64,000 bases of DNA from CAVTRI01 sp963737075 (GTDB lineage Bacteria; Actinomycetota; Acidimicrobiia; Acidimicrobiales; Palsa-688): assembly GCA_963737075.1 (NCBI GenBank), contig CAVTRI010000001.1:2356001-2420000 (forward strand). Direction: 5' to 3'. A program made the translations under genes and the position numbers. The notes under the pieces were generated by a model. It was given only the letters and a program-made list of their open reading frames with translations, was not told where the DNA came from and made no database searches. Below are positions 51,086 through 60,257 of this stretch, in pieces; the stretch's first letter is position 1, and the number at the start of each line of letters is the position of its first letter.

Positions 51086-52240
51086 TCAGCGCAGCCGCAA
51101 CGTGACCTCGTTGGCCAGGAGCCGTCCCTCGCGGGTCAGGAGCGCGCGACCGCCTGCCCGCCTCACGAGTGGGGCCAAGGCCACATCGTCGGGAAGCGCC
51201 GATTCGGGGACGCCATCCCGGGTCCGCAGCGACAGTTGCAGGCCCTCGAGCCGACGCGCCTCGTCATCGAGCTCCTCGGCTCCGCCTTCGGGCGAAAGGC
51301 CGCCCTGCACAAGCCGGATATAGCGCTCGGGGGTGCGGACGTTCCACCACCGCCGGCTAACACCCCCCGACGCGGCCCCAGAAACACCCCCCGACGCCGC
51401 CCCAAAAACACCCCCCGACGCCGCCCCAGAAACACCCCCCGACGGCGCATGCGAGTGCGCGGCACAGCCGATACCGCGGTAGTCGCCCTGCGCCCAGTAC
51501 AGCTGGTTGTGCCGACACTCAGCTCCGGGGCGGGCCCAGTTTGACACCTCGTACCACTCGAACCCGGCGTCGCCGAGGACGTCGTCGGCCATGAGGTACT
51601 TGTCGGCCTGGTCGTCAGGGTCGGGATGGCGGCGGGTGTCGGCCGCGAGAGGCGTGCCCGGCTCCACGGTCAGCCCGTACGCGCTGACATGCGCGGGCGG
51701 CGGGTCGAGGGCGAGCACGGCGTCGAGCGTGCGCCTCCAGTCGGCGAGGGTCTCGCCCGCCGCACCGAAGATCAGGTCCACGCTGTAGGCGCCCTCGAAC
51801 CCGGCGTTCCCGGCGGCGCTGGCCGCCCGGCGCACAGCCTCCACGTCGTGCTCGCGGCCGAGCGCAGCCAACACCGATGGCACCATCGACTGCACCCCGA
51901 ACGACAGCCGGGTCACACCGGCATCGCGCATCGCTCGCAGCCGATCTTCGCCGACCGTGTCGGGATTGCACTCGACGGTGACCTCGGCGCTCGCCACCCG
52001 CGGGACGCGAGACAGCAGCCGCCCGAGGAGGTCGATGGGCAGCAGCGAGGGGGTTCCCCCACCGAAGTACACCGACGTCGCAGGACAAAGCGCCCCGGCA
52101 GCCCACCTGTCGAGCTCCTGCTCGCACGCGGCCACATACGGCTCCATCAGTTGGTGCCGGTCGGTCCAGGTGGCGAAGGCGCAGTAGTCGCAGCGACGCC
52201 GGCAGAACGGCATGTGCACGTACACCCCGAAGCCCGTCAC
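51086..52240 (-). CDS. hemW: HemW-family radical SAM protein (heme chaperone-like)
   Basis: 384 residues. The 4Fe-4S/SAM motif is CRRRCDYC near the N-terminus, followed by YFGGGTPSLLP and EVTVECNPD; C-terminal HemW domain. Formerly annotated as oxygen-independent coproporphyrinogen oxidase; family members act in heme handling. Between GCAAHSHA and RRWWNVRTPERYIRL an insertion of 8-residue repeats (GGVSGAAS, about 3.5 copies) enlarges a loop. GTG start at 52240. Confidence 0.92.
   Translation of the reverse strand: MTGFGVYVHMPFCRRRCDYCAFATWTDRHQLMEPYVAACEQELDRWAAGALCPATSVYFGGGTPSLLPIDLLGRLLSRVPRVASAEVTVECNPDTVGEDRLRAMRDAGVTRLSFGVQSMVPSVLAALGREHDVEAVRRAASAAGNAGFEGAYSVDLIFGAAGETLADWRRTLDAVLALDPPPAHVSAYGLTVEPGTPLAADTRRHPDPDDQADKYLMADDVLGDAGFEWYEVSNWARPGAECRHNQLYWAQGDYRGIGCAAHSHAPSGGVSGAASGGVFGAASGGVSGAASGGVSRRWWNVRTPERYIRLVQGGLSPEGGAEELDDEARRLEGLQLSLRTRDGVPESALPDDVALAPLVRRAGGRALLTREGRLLANEVTLRLR
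51361..51446 (-). repeat. 24-bp tandem repeat inside hemW
   Basis: Units start at 51361, 51385, 51409 and 51433 (last partial). Each encodes eight residues in frame (GGVSGAAS or GGVFGAAS). Confidence 0.9.
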
Positions 52241-52282
52241 ACGCGAAGCCCCGCGCGAAACGACGGCCGCCGAGCAGACGTC

Positions 52283-52795
52283 CTACGGGTGCTGGCCCAG
52301 CTCTTCCAGCTGTCGTTGCAGCTCGACCGGTGAGGTGCCCAGCATGCGTGAGATGGCGGCGAGGTCGTCGCCCCTGATGGTGAGGACATGGCCGTTGAAG
52401 TCCTGGCGTTCCACCTGGATCATGCCAAGGTACCGGCGGAGCATCTCGCGGTAGCCCTCCGGGGCGGCGTCGAGCTTGGTCAGGTCGACCGTCACCTTGC
52501 CTGTGGGTGCGTCGGCCGGGGTCGCCGCTGCGTGGTCGATGGCATCGGTGCGAGGCAGCAGCTGATCGACCGGAACCCGGTAAAACTCCGCCAGCCGCTG
52601 GAGCCGGGAGACCGACAGCGCCCGCTCGCCCCGCTCGTAGGCGCCCAGAACCGACGCCTTGAACTCCTCCCCGGTCGCGGTCTCCACTGCGTGCAGCGAC
52701 AGGCGCTGCTGACGGCGGATGTTGCGCAGCTGGGCGCCTACCTGGCGGCCGTACGCGCTCGGAGTCTCTTCGGTCTCGGTCACGAGGTTCGACAC
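52283..52795 (-). CDS. bldD: BldD-like transcriptional regulator
   Basis: 170 residues: N-terminal XRE-type helix-turn-helix (QLRNIRRQQRLSLHAVETAT ... YERGERALSVSRLQRLAEFY) and a C-terminal BldD domain. In Streptomyces BldD the C-terminal domain binds tetrameric cyclic-di-GMP with the bipartite signature RGD-x8-RQDD. Here the equivalent stretch is RQD-x8-RGDD, keeping the arginines and aspartates but exchanging G and Q. It probably controls many genes as a dimer. ATG at 52795. Confidence 0.88.
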   Translation of the reverse strand: MSNLVTETEETPSAYGRQVGAQLRNIRRQQRLSLHAVETATGEEFKASVLGAYERGERALSVSRLQRLAEFYRVPVDQLLPRTDAIDHAAATPADAPTGKVTVDLTKLDAAPEGYREMLRRYLGMIQVERQDFNGHVLTIRGDDLAAISRMLGTSPVELQRQLEELGQHP

Positions 52796-52855
52796 GGATA
52801 CCTACCCATCGGTAATAAGCGTATCTCGACGCCCGAAGTGGTGAAGGTCAGGCGT

Positions 52856-53551
52856 CTAACGGACGGGTCTGACCAATCCACCACGTAGAGCGGCGAGCAG
52901 AACGCCAGCGGCGACGGCCGCCGTCTCCGTGCGCAGAATTCCCGGCCCGAGCCGGACCCCCGGCAGCCCGAATGCATCCTCCGCCGGGCTCCAACCGCCC
53001 TCGGGCCCAACGAGAACGCAGGGCAAGGCCAGTGACGGCGGCTCCCCGGACGGGGTGGCCAGCGCCACCGCCGGGGCTTCAGCAGCGATGACCGCGCCAA
53101 GCGCAGCGGGCGGCGTCACGTCCGGAAGCCACACGCGCCGGCTCTGGGCCGCCGCTGTCCGAGCCACTGTCAGGAGGCGTTGCACGGCGCGCTCAGCCCG
53201 CTCCGGGGCCCAGCGCACGACCGACCGCTCCGACCAGAAGAGCACGATGCGGTCGACGCCGGCTTCGGTCAGCTTCTGCACCGCCCATTCGGTGCGCTCC
53301 CCTTTGGCCGGCGCCAACCCCACGGTGAGCACGGGTGCCGGCCGCTCCTCCCGGACAACGGGACCGGTCGGCGACAGTACGGCAGGGGCCTCGAAGCGGC
53401 AGGGGCGAAAACCGCCGGCGCCGTCGCTGCAGCTCACGACCTCCCCAGGACGCAAGCGCAGCACCCGGGTGAGATGGTGCCGATCCGGTTCGTCGAGCGA
53501 CGGGTGCTCGAGGTCGGCGACGAAAACGTGAGCGGCAGCCGAACGCGCGAT
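52856..53551 (-). CDS. rsmE: 16S rRNA m3U1498 methyltransferase RsmE; start codon unclear
   Basis: The C-terminal SPOUT domain is clear (KLTEAGVDRIVLFWSERSVV, LVGPEGGWSPAEDAFG, ILRTETAAVAA). The N-terminal PUA-like domain needs sequence upstream of GTG 53464: HVFVADLEHPSLDEPDRHHL is encoded there in frame. No ATG, GTG or TTG exists between that and the dnaJ stop; the residue in the expected place is ATC (53549-53551). Either a rare ATC start, translation from the downstream GTG, or a base error. It follows dnaJ by 14 bp. Confidence 0.85.
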   Translation of the reverse strand: MARSAAAHVFVADLEHPSLDEPDRHHLTRVLRLRPGEVVSCSDGAGGFRPCRFEAPAVLSPTGPVVREERPAPVLTVGLAPAKGERTEWAVQKLTEAGVDRIVLFWSERSVVRWAPERAERAVQRLLTVARTAAAQSRRVWLPDVTPPAALGAVIAAEAPAVALATPSGEPPSLALPCVLVGPEGGWSPAEDAFGLPGVRLGPGILRTETAAVAAGVLLAALRGGLVRPVR

Positions 53552-53565
53552 GGCGGAGGCGCCGG

Positions 53566-54687
53566 TTACTTGAACGCGCTCCGGATCTTGGAGCGAATCC
53601 CGCTCTCCGGTTCGGCGACGGCTTCACCCCGCTCGTCGGCCAGCGAGCGCAGGTACTGCTCCTGGACCTTGGTCAGGTCGGTCGGTGTGTCCACGACCAC
53701 AGTGACGATCAGGTCGCCGCGGCCCCGGGCTTGGAGGTGGGGGACGCCCTTGTTGCGCAGGCGCAGCTCCCGTCCGGTCTGGGTGCCCGGAGCGATCGAC
53801 AGCTCCTCGACACCCTCCAGCGTGTCGAGCGGCACGACCGCGCCCAGGGCGGCCTGGGTCATCGCGACGTGGACCGGGGCGCGGAGGTCGAAGCCGTCGC
53901 GGGTCAGCGTCGGGTGAGGCCGGACGCGCAGGTGCACGTACAGGTCGCCGGGTGGGCCTCCGTTGGGCCCGGCGGCACCCCGCCCCGTGAGGCGCAACGT
54001 CGCGCCGGAGTCCACCCCCGCGGGCACCTCGACCACGAAGGACCGCTCTTCTCTTCGGCGGCCCTGCCCCCGGCAGTCGGGGCACGGCGAGGTGATCTGC
54101 TGGCCGGTGCCGCCGCAGCGAGGGCAGGGGCTGGCGGTGACCATCTGGCCGAAAAGGGATTGCCTGACGCGGCGGACCTGCCCGGCCCCCTGGCAGGTCG
54201 AGCAGGTGGACGCCGAGGTCCCCGCGCGGGCCCCGCTCCCGGCGCAACTGTCGCAGCGCACCGGCAAGCGGACGCTCAGCTCCCGGTCGACCCCGAAGAC
54301 CGCTTCCGCGAAGTCCAGCTCGAGCGCCACCTCGGCGTTGTCGCCCTGGCGGGGCCCGGCTCTACGGCCGCCGGTGGGGCTCCCGAACGGACTGGCGCCT
54401 CCGAAGAACGCGTCGAACAAATCTCCGAACCCCGTCGCACCGGCGAACGGGTCGGAGGCCGCGACCCGCGGGCCTTCGACGCCGAACAGGTCGTACTGGC
54501 GACGCCGTTCGGGGTCGCGCAGCGTCTCGTAGGCCTGGTTGACCGCCTTGAAGCGGTCCTCGGCGGTCGGATCCGGGTTGGTGTCGGGGTGCAGTTCCCG
54601 GGCCAGCCGTAGATAGGCGCGCTTGATCTCGGCCTCGGTGGCGTTGCGGGTGACGCCGAGCAGCTCGTAGTAGTCGATGCTGGCCAT
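53566..54687 (-). CDS. dnaJ: Chaperone DnaJ
   Basis: 373 residues: J domain with HPD in ARELHPDTNPD, Gly/Phe-rich region, four CxxCxGxG-type zinc repeats (CDSCAGSG, CSTCQGAG, CPRCGGTG, CPDCRGQG) and the two C-terminal substrate-binding barrels. It stimulates DnaK ATPase and delivers clients. It lies 17 bp after hrcA, so this is probably the hrcA-linked DnaJ2 copy rather than the dnaK-operon copy. Confidence 0.95.
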   Translation of the reverse strand: MASIDYYELLGVTRNATEAEIKRAYLRLARELHPDTNPDPTAEDRFKAVNQAYETLRDPERRRQYDLFGVEGPRVAASDPFAGATGFGDLFDAFFGGASPFGSPTGGRRAGPRQGDNAEVALELDFAEAVFGVDRELSVRLPVRCDSCAGSGARAGTSASTCSTCQGAGQVRRVRQSLFGQMVTASPCPRCGGTGQQITSPCPDCRGQGRRREERSFVVEVPAGVDSGATLRLTGRGAAGPNGGPPGDLYVHLRVRPHPTLTRDGFDLRAPVHVAMTQAALGAVVPLDTLEGVEELSIAPGTQTGRELRLRNKGVPHLQARGRGDLIVTVVVDTPTDLTKVQEQYLRSLADERGEAVAEPESGIRSKIRSAFK

Positions 54688-54704
54688 TTTGGGCGGACCT
54701 TACC

Positions 54705-55706
54705 TCAGGTCCCTTCGGTAAGCGCCCGGCTCAGACGACGGCTGACGACGGCCACCGCCGCCAACGTCCGCTCGTAATGCATGCGGGTGGGGCCGAGGAT
54801 CCCCACGGTGCCGACATCCTCGCCCTCGACTTGATACGGGGCGACGACGACGGAGCAGTCCGCCAGGGACGCCACGCCGTGCTCGGTGCCGATGGCCACG
54901 GTGAGCCCCCGGTCGAGCACGTCACGCACCAGGCTCACCAGCACGTACTGCTGCTCGAGCGTCACCAGCACCTGACGCACGGTGTCGATGGCGTCGAAGG
55001 CGGCAGCCATATGGGCGGCGCCTTCAACGAACACGTGGTCCTGCACCGCGCCTTCTCCCCGCCACGCGCCCATCGCCCGCCGCAGCAGGGCGTCGACCGC
55101 GGGGTCGCCGCTGGTGGGCGCGGCCGCCGATGCACCCCATTCCTGCCCGTTCATGACGACCGCCAGCTGCGCGGAGGCCGCCGCCAGCTGCTGCTCGGTG
55201 AGCTCCTCGGTGAGCTCCAGGGTGCGCTTCTCGACCGCACCGGTCGACAGCACGGCCACCGCGAGGGCCACGCGGGGCGCCAGGCCGACGATCTGCACGG
55301 AACGGACCCGGGCCACGTCGGCATTGGGCCCAATGACCACCGCCGCGTATTCCGTGAGACCTGACAGCAGCCGGCTGGTGTCCCCCAACATCCGCTCGAG
55401 CTCCCCGTGGGCGTGAGCAAAAAACGACCGCACCTGGTGGGTCTGCGCGGGGCCGAGCTGGCGGGGACGAACCAGGCTGTCCACGAAGAACCGGTATCCC
55501 TTGTCGGTGGGGATGCGGCCGGCGCTGGTGTGGGGCTGGATCAGATATCCCTCGCGTTCGAGCACGCCCATCTCGTTGCGAACCGTGGCCGACGACACCG
55601 CCAAGCGGGCCTGGCGCGCCACATGCCCAGACCCCACCGGCTGCGCGGTCTGAATGTACTCCTCCACCACGGCCTGGAGGATCGCGGCTTTGCGGTCATC
55701 GAGCAT
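54705..55706 (-). CDS. hrcA: Heat-inducible transcription repressor HrcA
   Basis: 333 residues: N-terminal winged helix (RKAAILQAVVEEYIQTAQPV, GSGHVARQARLAVSSATVRN), GAF-like and dimerisation domains (GTVGILGPTRMHYERTL). HrcA represses chaperone genes through the CIRCE operator; no CIRCE (TTAGCACTC-N9-GAGTGCTAA) was found upstream of hrcA or dnaJ here, so the target must lie elsewhere. First gene of hrcA-dnaJ-rsmE. Confidence 0.94.
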   Translation of the reverse strand: MLDDRKAAILQAVVEEYIQTAQPVGSGHVARQARLAVSSATVRNEMGVLEREGYLIQPHTSAGRIPTDKGYRFFVDSLVRPRQLGPAQTHQVRSFFAHAHGELERMLGDTSRLLSGLTEYAAVVIGPNADVARVRSVQIVGLAPRVALAVAVLSTGAVEKRTLELTEELTEQQLAAASAQLAVVMNGQEWGASAAAPTSGDPAVDALLRRAMGAWRGEGAVQDHVFVEGAAHMAAAFDAIDTVRQVLVTLEQQYVLVSLVRDVLDRGLTVAIGTEHGVASLADCSVVVAPYQVEGEDVGTVGILGPTRMHYERTLAAVAVVSRRLSRALTEGT

Positions 55707-55771
55707 GTTTGATGTCCAAGGATATCGACTGCACCCTTCTACGACCGGTGAAGCAGGGGTACAACGGTGGG

Positions 55772-56641
55772 GTGACCGACGCCACGGTCGACCGACCCGT
55801 TCTCGCCAGCGGTACGTTTCCCATCGGGTCGCGGACCGTCTACCGCCTCGGGTTCGGTTCCATGCGGCTCACGGGACGTGGAATCTGGGGCGAGCCCGCC
55901 GATCGCGCCGAGTGCATCCGTGTCCTGCGGCGGGCGGTCGAGATGGGCGTGGATTTCATCGACACCGCCGACTCGTACGGGCCGTACGTCAGCGAGGAGT
56001 TGATCAGGGAGGCGCTGCACCCTTACCCGGAGGACCTCGTGATCGCCACCAAAGCGGGTCTGACCCGCTCCGGCCCGGACCGTTGGGCTCCGTTGGGGCG
56101 CCCCGAGTACTTGCGGCAAGAGGTGGAGATGAGCCTGCGCCGCCTGGCCGTTGAGCGGCTCGACCTGTTCCAGCTGCACCGCATCGATCCCAAGGTGGCG
56201 GCGGCCGAGCAATTCGGGTTCCTCGCCGAAATGGTCCGGCAGGGCAAGGTGGGCGCGGTCGGTCTGTCGGAGGTCTCGGTCCCCGACATCGACGACGCCC
56301 TCCGGTACACCGCGGTAGCCACGGTGCAGAACCGGTACAACCTGACCGACCGGGGCTCCCAACCCGTGCTCGACCGTTGCGAGGCGGCTGGCATCGGGTT
56401 CATCCCCTGGTTCCCCATTGCCTCGGGTGGGCTCGCCCGTCCCGGGGGCGTCGTCGACCGGGTGGCTCAGGCTGCGAGGGCCACGCCGGCCCAGGTCGCG
56501 TTGGCCTGGCTGCTGGCCGTGTCCCCTGTCATCCTTCCCATCCCGGGCACGGCATCAGTCGCCCATCTGGAGGAAAACTGCCGGGCGGCGACCGTCCAGC
56601 TCGCGGCCGAGCACATGGGCCAGTTGACCTCAGCCCGGTGA
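55772..56641 (+). CDS. Aldo/keto reductase
   Basis: 289 residues of a TIM-barrel NADPH oxidoreductase. Catalytic tetrad visible: D and Y in FIDTADSYGPYV, K in VIATKAG, H in LDLFQLHRID. Cofactor region near LAWLLAVSPVILPIPGT. Substrate unknown. GTG 55772 with GGTGGG upstream is preferred; a start at 55709 would add 21 residues that overlap the hrcA promoter region. Convergent with lepA. Confidence 0.9.
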   Translation: MTDATVDRPVLASGTFPIGSRTVYRLGFGSMRLTGRGIWGEPADRAECIRVLRRAVEMGVDFIDTADSYGPYVSEELIREALHPYPEDLVIATKAGLTRSGPDRWAPLGRPEYLRQEVEMSLRRLAVERLDLFQLHRIDPKVAAAEQFGFLAEMVRQGKVGAVGLSEVSVPDIDDALRYTAVATVQNRYNLTDRGSQPVLDRCEAAGIGFIPWFPIASGGLARPGGVVDRVAQAARATPAQVALAWLLAVSPVILPIPGTASVAHLEENCRAATVQLAAEHMGQLTSAR

Positions 56642-56642
56642 G

Positions 56643-58430
56643 TCACTCGTCAAGCCGTAGCGCCTGAATGAACGCCTCCTGCGGAACCTCTACCCGGCCG
56701 ATGTTTTTCATCCGCTTCTTGCCTTCTTTCTGCTTCTCCAGAAGCTTCCGTTTTCGGGTGATGTCCCCCCCGTAGCACTTCGACAGGACGTCTTTCCGTT
56801 TGGCCTTGACCGTCTCCCGGGCGACGATCCGGCCTCCGATAGCCGCCTGGATGGGCACGTCGAACAGCTGCCTCGGGATCAATCCCCGCAACTTCTCTGT
56901 CATCTTGCGGCCGTATTCGTGGGCGGCAGACCGGTGCACGATCGAGCTGAAGGCGTCGACCGGTACGCCGTTGAGGAGAACGTCGATCTTGACCAGATCG
57001 GCCCGTTCCCAGCCGTCCGGTTCGTAATCCAGGCTGGCGTAACCCTTGGTGCGGCTTTTCAGGACGTCGAAGAAGTCCACCACCTCCGCCAATGGGAGCC
57101 GGTAAACGAGCTCGAGGCGTTCGGGGGAGAGGTACTCCATGCGCACCATCTCCCCGCGGCGCGATTGGCACAGATCCATGAGAGAGCCTGTGTACTCGGT
57201 CGGTGTGAGGATGGTGACCTGGAGGTAGGGCTCCTCGATCCATTCGAGTTTCTGGGGGGGCGGCATCTCCGACGGATTGTGCACTTCGACGGTGGCGCCG
57301 TCGGTCAGTTTGGCGCGGTATTCCACGCTGGGGGCGGTGGCGATCAGCGACAGGTCGAACTCGCGTTCGAGCCGCTCCCGGACGATCTCCATGTGCAGCA
57401 ATCCCAGGAACCCGCACCGGAACCCAAATCCCAGGGCGCTTGACGTCTCGGGTTCGTACGAGACCGACGCGTCGTTGAGGCGAAGCTTTTCCAATGCCTC
57501 CCGCAGGTCGGCGAAGTCGTCGCCGTCGACGGGATACAGCCCGCAGAACACCATGGGCTTGGGATCCTGATATCCCGCCAGGGGCTCCTGGGCCGGGCGG
57601 GCGGCGTCGGTGACGGTCTCCCCTGACCGCGCTTCACCGACGTCCTTGATACCGGCGATGAGGTACCCGACCTCGCCGGGCCCGAGTGCGGCGACGGGGA
57701 CGACGGCGGGCGTGCGGATCCCGACCTCTTCCACGTCGTGGACCCGCTTCGCCTGCATGAAGCGAACCCGCGCCCCGCTGGTCAGGGTGCCGTTCACCAC
57801 CCGCACCGCCGACACCACGCCCCGGTACTGGTCGTAGTACGAGTCGAACAGCAGGCCTTGCAGGGGTGCGATATCGTCGCCCTCAGGCGGTGGAATCCGC
57901 TCGCAGACGGCGTCGAGCAACTCCGGGACGCCTTCGCCGGTCTTGGCCGAGATGCGAAGGATCTGGGACGCCGGGACGCCGAGGACCCGCTCGATCTCGG
58001 CCGCGTAGCGGTCCGGATCCGCCGCCGGCAGGTCGATTTTGTTGAGGGCGGCCACGATCTCCAGGTCGTGCTCCAGGGCCTGATAGGCGTTGGCCAGCGT
58101 CTGAGCCTCGATGCCCTGAGCGGCGTCGACCAGCAGCACGACGCCTTCGCATGCGGCCAGGCTGCGGCTCACCTCGTAGCCGAAGTCAACGTGCCCCGGA
58201 GTGTCGATGAGATGGATCGTGTAGTCCTTCCACTGGACCCGCACGTTCTGCGCCTTGATCGTGATGCCGCGCTCTCGTTCGATATCCATGGAGTCCAGGT
58301 ACTGCGCCCGCATGTCACGGGCGTTGACGGCGCCGGTCAGCTCGAGGATCCGATCGGACAGCGTGGACTTCCCGTGGTCGATGTGAGCCACGATGCTGAG
58401 GTTGCGGATATGCGAGAGGGGGTCGACCAT
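56643..58430 (-). CDS. lepA: Elongation factor 4 (LepA)
   Basis: 595 residues: G1 AHIDHGKST, G2/switch RERGITIKAQ, G3 DTPGHVDF, G4 NKIDLP, EF-G-like domains and the LepA-specific C-terminal domain ending GDITRKRKLLEKQKEGKKRM then KNIGRVEVPQEAF. It is a ribosome-associated GTPase involved in initiation/back-translocation. ATG 58430 (MVDPLSHIRNLS) fits; ATG/GTG at 58463 would add 11 residues. Confidence 0.96.
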   Translation of the reverse strand: MVDPLSHIRNLSIVAHIDHGKSTLSDRILELTGAVNARDMRAQYLDSMDIERERGITIKAQNVRVQWKDYTIHLIDTPGHVDFGYEVSRSLAACEGVVLLVDAAQGIEAQTLANAYQALEHDLEIVAALNKIDLPAADPDRYAAEIERVLGVPASQILRISAKTGEGVPELLDAVCERIPPPEGDDIAPLQGLLFDSYYDQYRGVVSAVRVVNGTLTSGARVRFMQAKRVHDVEEVGIRTPAVVPVAALGPGEVGYLIAGIKDVGEARSGETVTDAARPAQEPLAGYQDPKPMVFCGLYPVDGDDFADLREALEKLRLNDASVSYEPETSSALGFGFRCGFLGLLHMEIVRERLEREFDLSLIATAPSVEYRAKLTDGATVEVHNPSEMPPPQKLEWIEEPYLQVTILTPTEYTGSLMDLCQSRRGEMVRMEYLSPERLELVYRLPLAEVVDFFDVLKSRTKGYASLDYEPDGWERADLVKIDVLLNGVPVDAFSSIVHRSAAHEYGRKMTEKLRGLIPRQLFDVPIQAAIGGRIVARETVKAKRKDVLSKCYGGDITRKRKLLEKQKEGKKRMKNIGRVEVPQEAFIQALRLDE

Positions 58431-58474
58431 GGCGTATTCAGTCTGGCCGACCAGCGGAGCCATACTGTTGGCCC

Positions 58475-59155
58475 ATGGGTGAGAGGGCCTACAAGCCGGC
58501 CATCACGGTGTCGGCGTCGTACGGGGCCGCCGGCAGCGTCATCGCGCCGCGACTGGCGGAACGCCTGTGGTTGCCCTTCATCGACCGCGCGATCTCGGTC
58601 CAGCTCAGTGACGACGCCGGCGCCGCGGTAGGCAAGCCATCGCAAGAGCATCTCACCGAGGGCGAGGAAGCGGCCACGCCGGGCAACCGGCTGCTGGCGT
58701 ATTTCGCCCGTGCGGCCAGCGTCGGCGCCATGCTGGCACCAGACCCGGTGCTCGACAGCGACGACGTCTTGCGGGAACGGTCTGAGGCAGCGTTGGCCGG
58801 GGTGGCCGGCGGCGAGGGAGGAGTGGTCCTCGGGCACGCGGCCGCCGTTTTGCTCGCCAAACGACCGAACACGTACCACATCCGCCTCGACGGACCCGTT
58901 GAGCGGCGCATCGAATGGGCGGCCCGGTTCGGCCACATAGACATTGGGCGTTCCCGGGAGCTCCAACAGCGCACGGATCGGGCCCGGACCTTGTTCGTGA
59001 AGCGGCTCTACCGGGCTGACCCCGAATCCGCCCGCTGGTACCACGTCGTGCTCGATCCGACGGTGTTTCCCATCGAGGTGGGCGTCGATCTGCTGGCCAC
59101 CGCCGCGGAGCGGTACTTCGCAGCGCTGACGGCCGTTCCCGACAAGGACACCTGA
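58475..59155 (+). CDS. Cytidylate kinase-like family protein
   Basis: 226 residues resembling the AAA_26/cytidylate kinase-like group: N-terminal ITVSASYGAAGSVIAPRLAERL (P-loop-like, but without the canonical GK[ST]), then VVLGHAAAVLLAKRPNTYHI and DPTVFPIEVGVDLL. Function is not established. It is divergent from lepA (44 bp apart) and 46 bp upstream of rpsT. Confidence 0.82.
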   Translation: MGERAYKPAITVSASYGAAGSVIAPRLAERLWLPFIDRAISVQLSDDAGAAVGKPSQEHLTEGEEAATPGNRLLAYFARAASVGAMLAPDPVLDSDDVLRERSEAALAGVAGGEGGVVLGHAAAVLLAKRPNTYHIRLDGPVERRIEWAARFGHIDIGRSRELQQRTDRARTLFVKRLYRADPESARWYHVVLDPTVFPIEVGVDLLATAAERYFAALTAVPDKDT

Positions 59156-59201
59156 CCTGGTAGGGTTCCCCGGTTCCGTAGAACCCCGCCGGTAGGACGT
59201 T

Positions 59202-59471
59202 GTGGCCAACATCAAGAGTCAGATCAAGCGCAATCGCACCAACGAGCGACGCCGCCTGCGTAACAAGGCGGCGCGTTCGGAGATCAAGACCCGTGTCAAG
59301 ACCGCGGTGCGCTCGGCTGAGGCGGAGTCGGAGTACACGTCCCAATACGTGCGGTTGGCGGTCAAGCGCCTCGATAAGGCGGCGGCCAGAGGGATCATCC
59401 ACAAAAATCAGGCGGCCAACCGCAAGAGCGCACTGATGCGCCGGGTGAACGCCCACAGCGCGGCCGAATAA
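59202..59471 (+). CDS. rpsT: 30S ribosomal protein S20
   Basis: 89 residues, very basic, with ANIKSQIKRNRTNERRR at the N-terminus and AARGIIHKNQAANRKSALMR near the C-terminus. It binds 16S rRNA helices 9 and 44. GTG start at 59202 with AGGA seven bases before it; this matches the family start exactly. Confidence 0.97.
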   Translation: MANIKSQIKRNRTNERRRLRNKAARSEIKTRVKTAVRSAEAESEYTSQYVRLAVKRLDKAAARGIIHKNQAANRKSALMRRVNAHSAAE

Positions 59472-59480
59472 GCCAACGCG

Positions 59481-60257
59481 TCAGGCCACCCAGAAGCTGA
59501 TCGCCACCGCCACCCCGGCGACCACGACCAGCCGGCGGAGCAGGGTGGCGTCGACCACCCGGGCCAGACGGCCACCCGCGCTGCCGCCGATCGCCGCCGC
59601 CACTGCCATCACCGGCACGAGCTCCCAGCGAACGTGGCCGGAGAAGCAGAAGAAGACTGCGGCGACGAGGTTGATCACGAACGACAGCAGCTGTTTGAGG
59701 GCGTTCGCCTGTACCAGCGGGCCGCCCGTGAACAGCCCGAGCACGGCGAGCAGCATGATCCCGAGCCCGGCTCCGAAAAACCCGCCGTACACGCCGGAGC
59801 ACAAGACGCTTAACGCGAGCGGCAGTGGCCACGCCCGCACGGGCTGGCCTTCGGAGGACGCCGGGATGCGGGCGGCGATGAGCAGCCGGACCCGGTCCTG
59901 CGCGAGCAGCAACGCGCACGACAGCAGGATCAAGTACGGCACCGCTTGACGGAACGCCGAAGCCGGGATCGTCACCAGCAGGATGGAGCCTGCGAGCCCG
60001 CCAGCGGCGGCGAACGCCAGCAGCCCGCGTGCTTGCGCCGTCTGCGGGCGCAGGTCGTCGCGCTGGGCCCAGCTGCCAGAGAGGTAACCCGGGAGGAGCG
60101 CCACCGTGTTGGTGACGTTCGACGACACTGCCGGCACCCCGATGGCCACGAGCGTGGGGAACGAGATGAGGGTGCCGCCCCCAGCCAGTGCGTTGACGGC
60201 GCCTGCGGCCAGGCTGGCCGCCCCCGCAGCCAGGAAGTCAAGCGCGTCGAGAGACAC
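59481..60257 (-). CDS. TauE/SafE-family membrane exporter (sulfite exporter-like)
   Basis: 258 residues, about eight hydrophobic segments with the duplicated TauE motif GAVNALAGGGTLISFPTLVA and GGFFGAGLGIMLLAVLGLFT. Substrates of the family include sulfite and organosulfonates; not decidable here. GTG 60257 is chosen; it lies 20 bp inside holA, and other GTG codons upstream (60287) would overlap more. Confidence 0.85.
   Translation of the reverse strand: MSLDALDFLAAGAASLAAGAVNALAGGGTLISFPTLVAIGVPAVSSNVTNTVALLPGYLSGSWAQRDDLRPQTAQARGLLAFAAAGGLAGSILLVTIPASAFRQAVPYLILLSCALLLAQDRVRLLIAARIPASSEGQPVRAWPLPLALSVLCSGVYGGFFGAGLGIMLLAVLGLFTGGPLVQANALKQLLSFVINLVAAVFFCFSGHVRWELVPVMAVAAAIGGSAGGRLARVVDATLLRRLVVVAGVAVAISFWVA

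Noticed and set aside
54688..55771. CIRCE operator for HrcA
   Set aside because: No match to TTAGCACTC-N9-GAGTGCTAA around hrcA or dnaJ.
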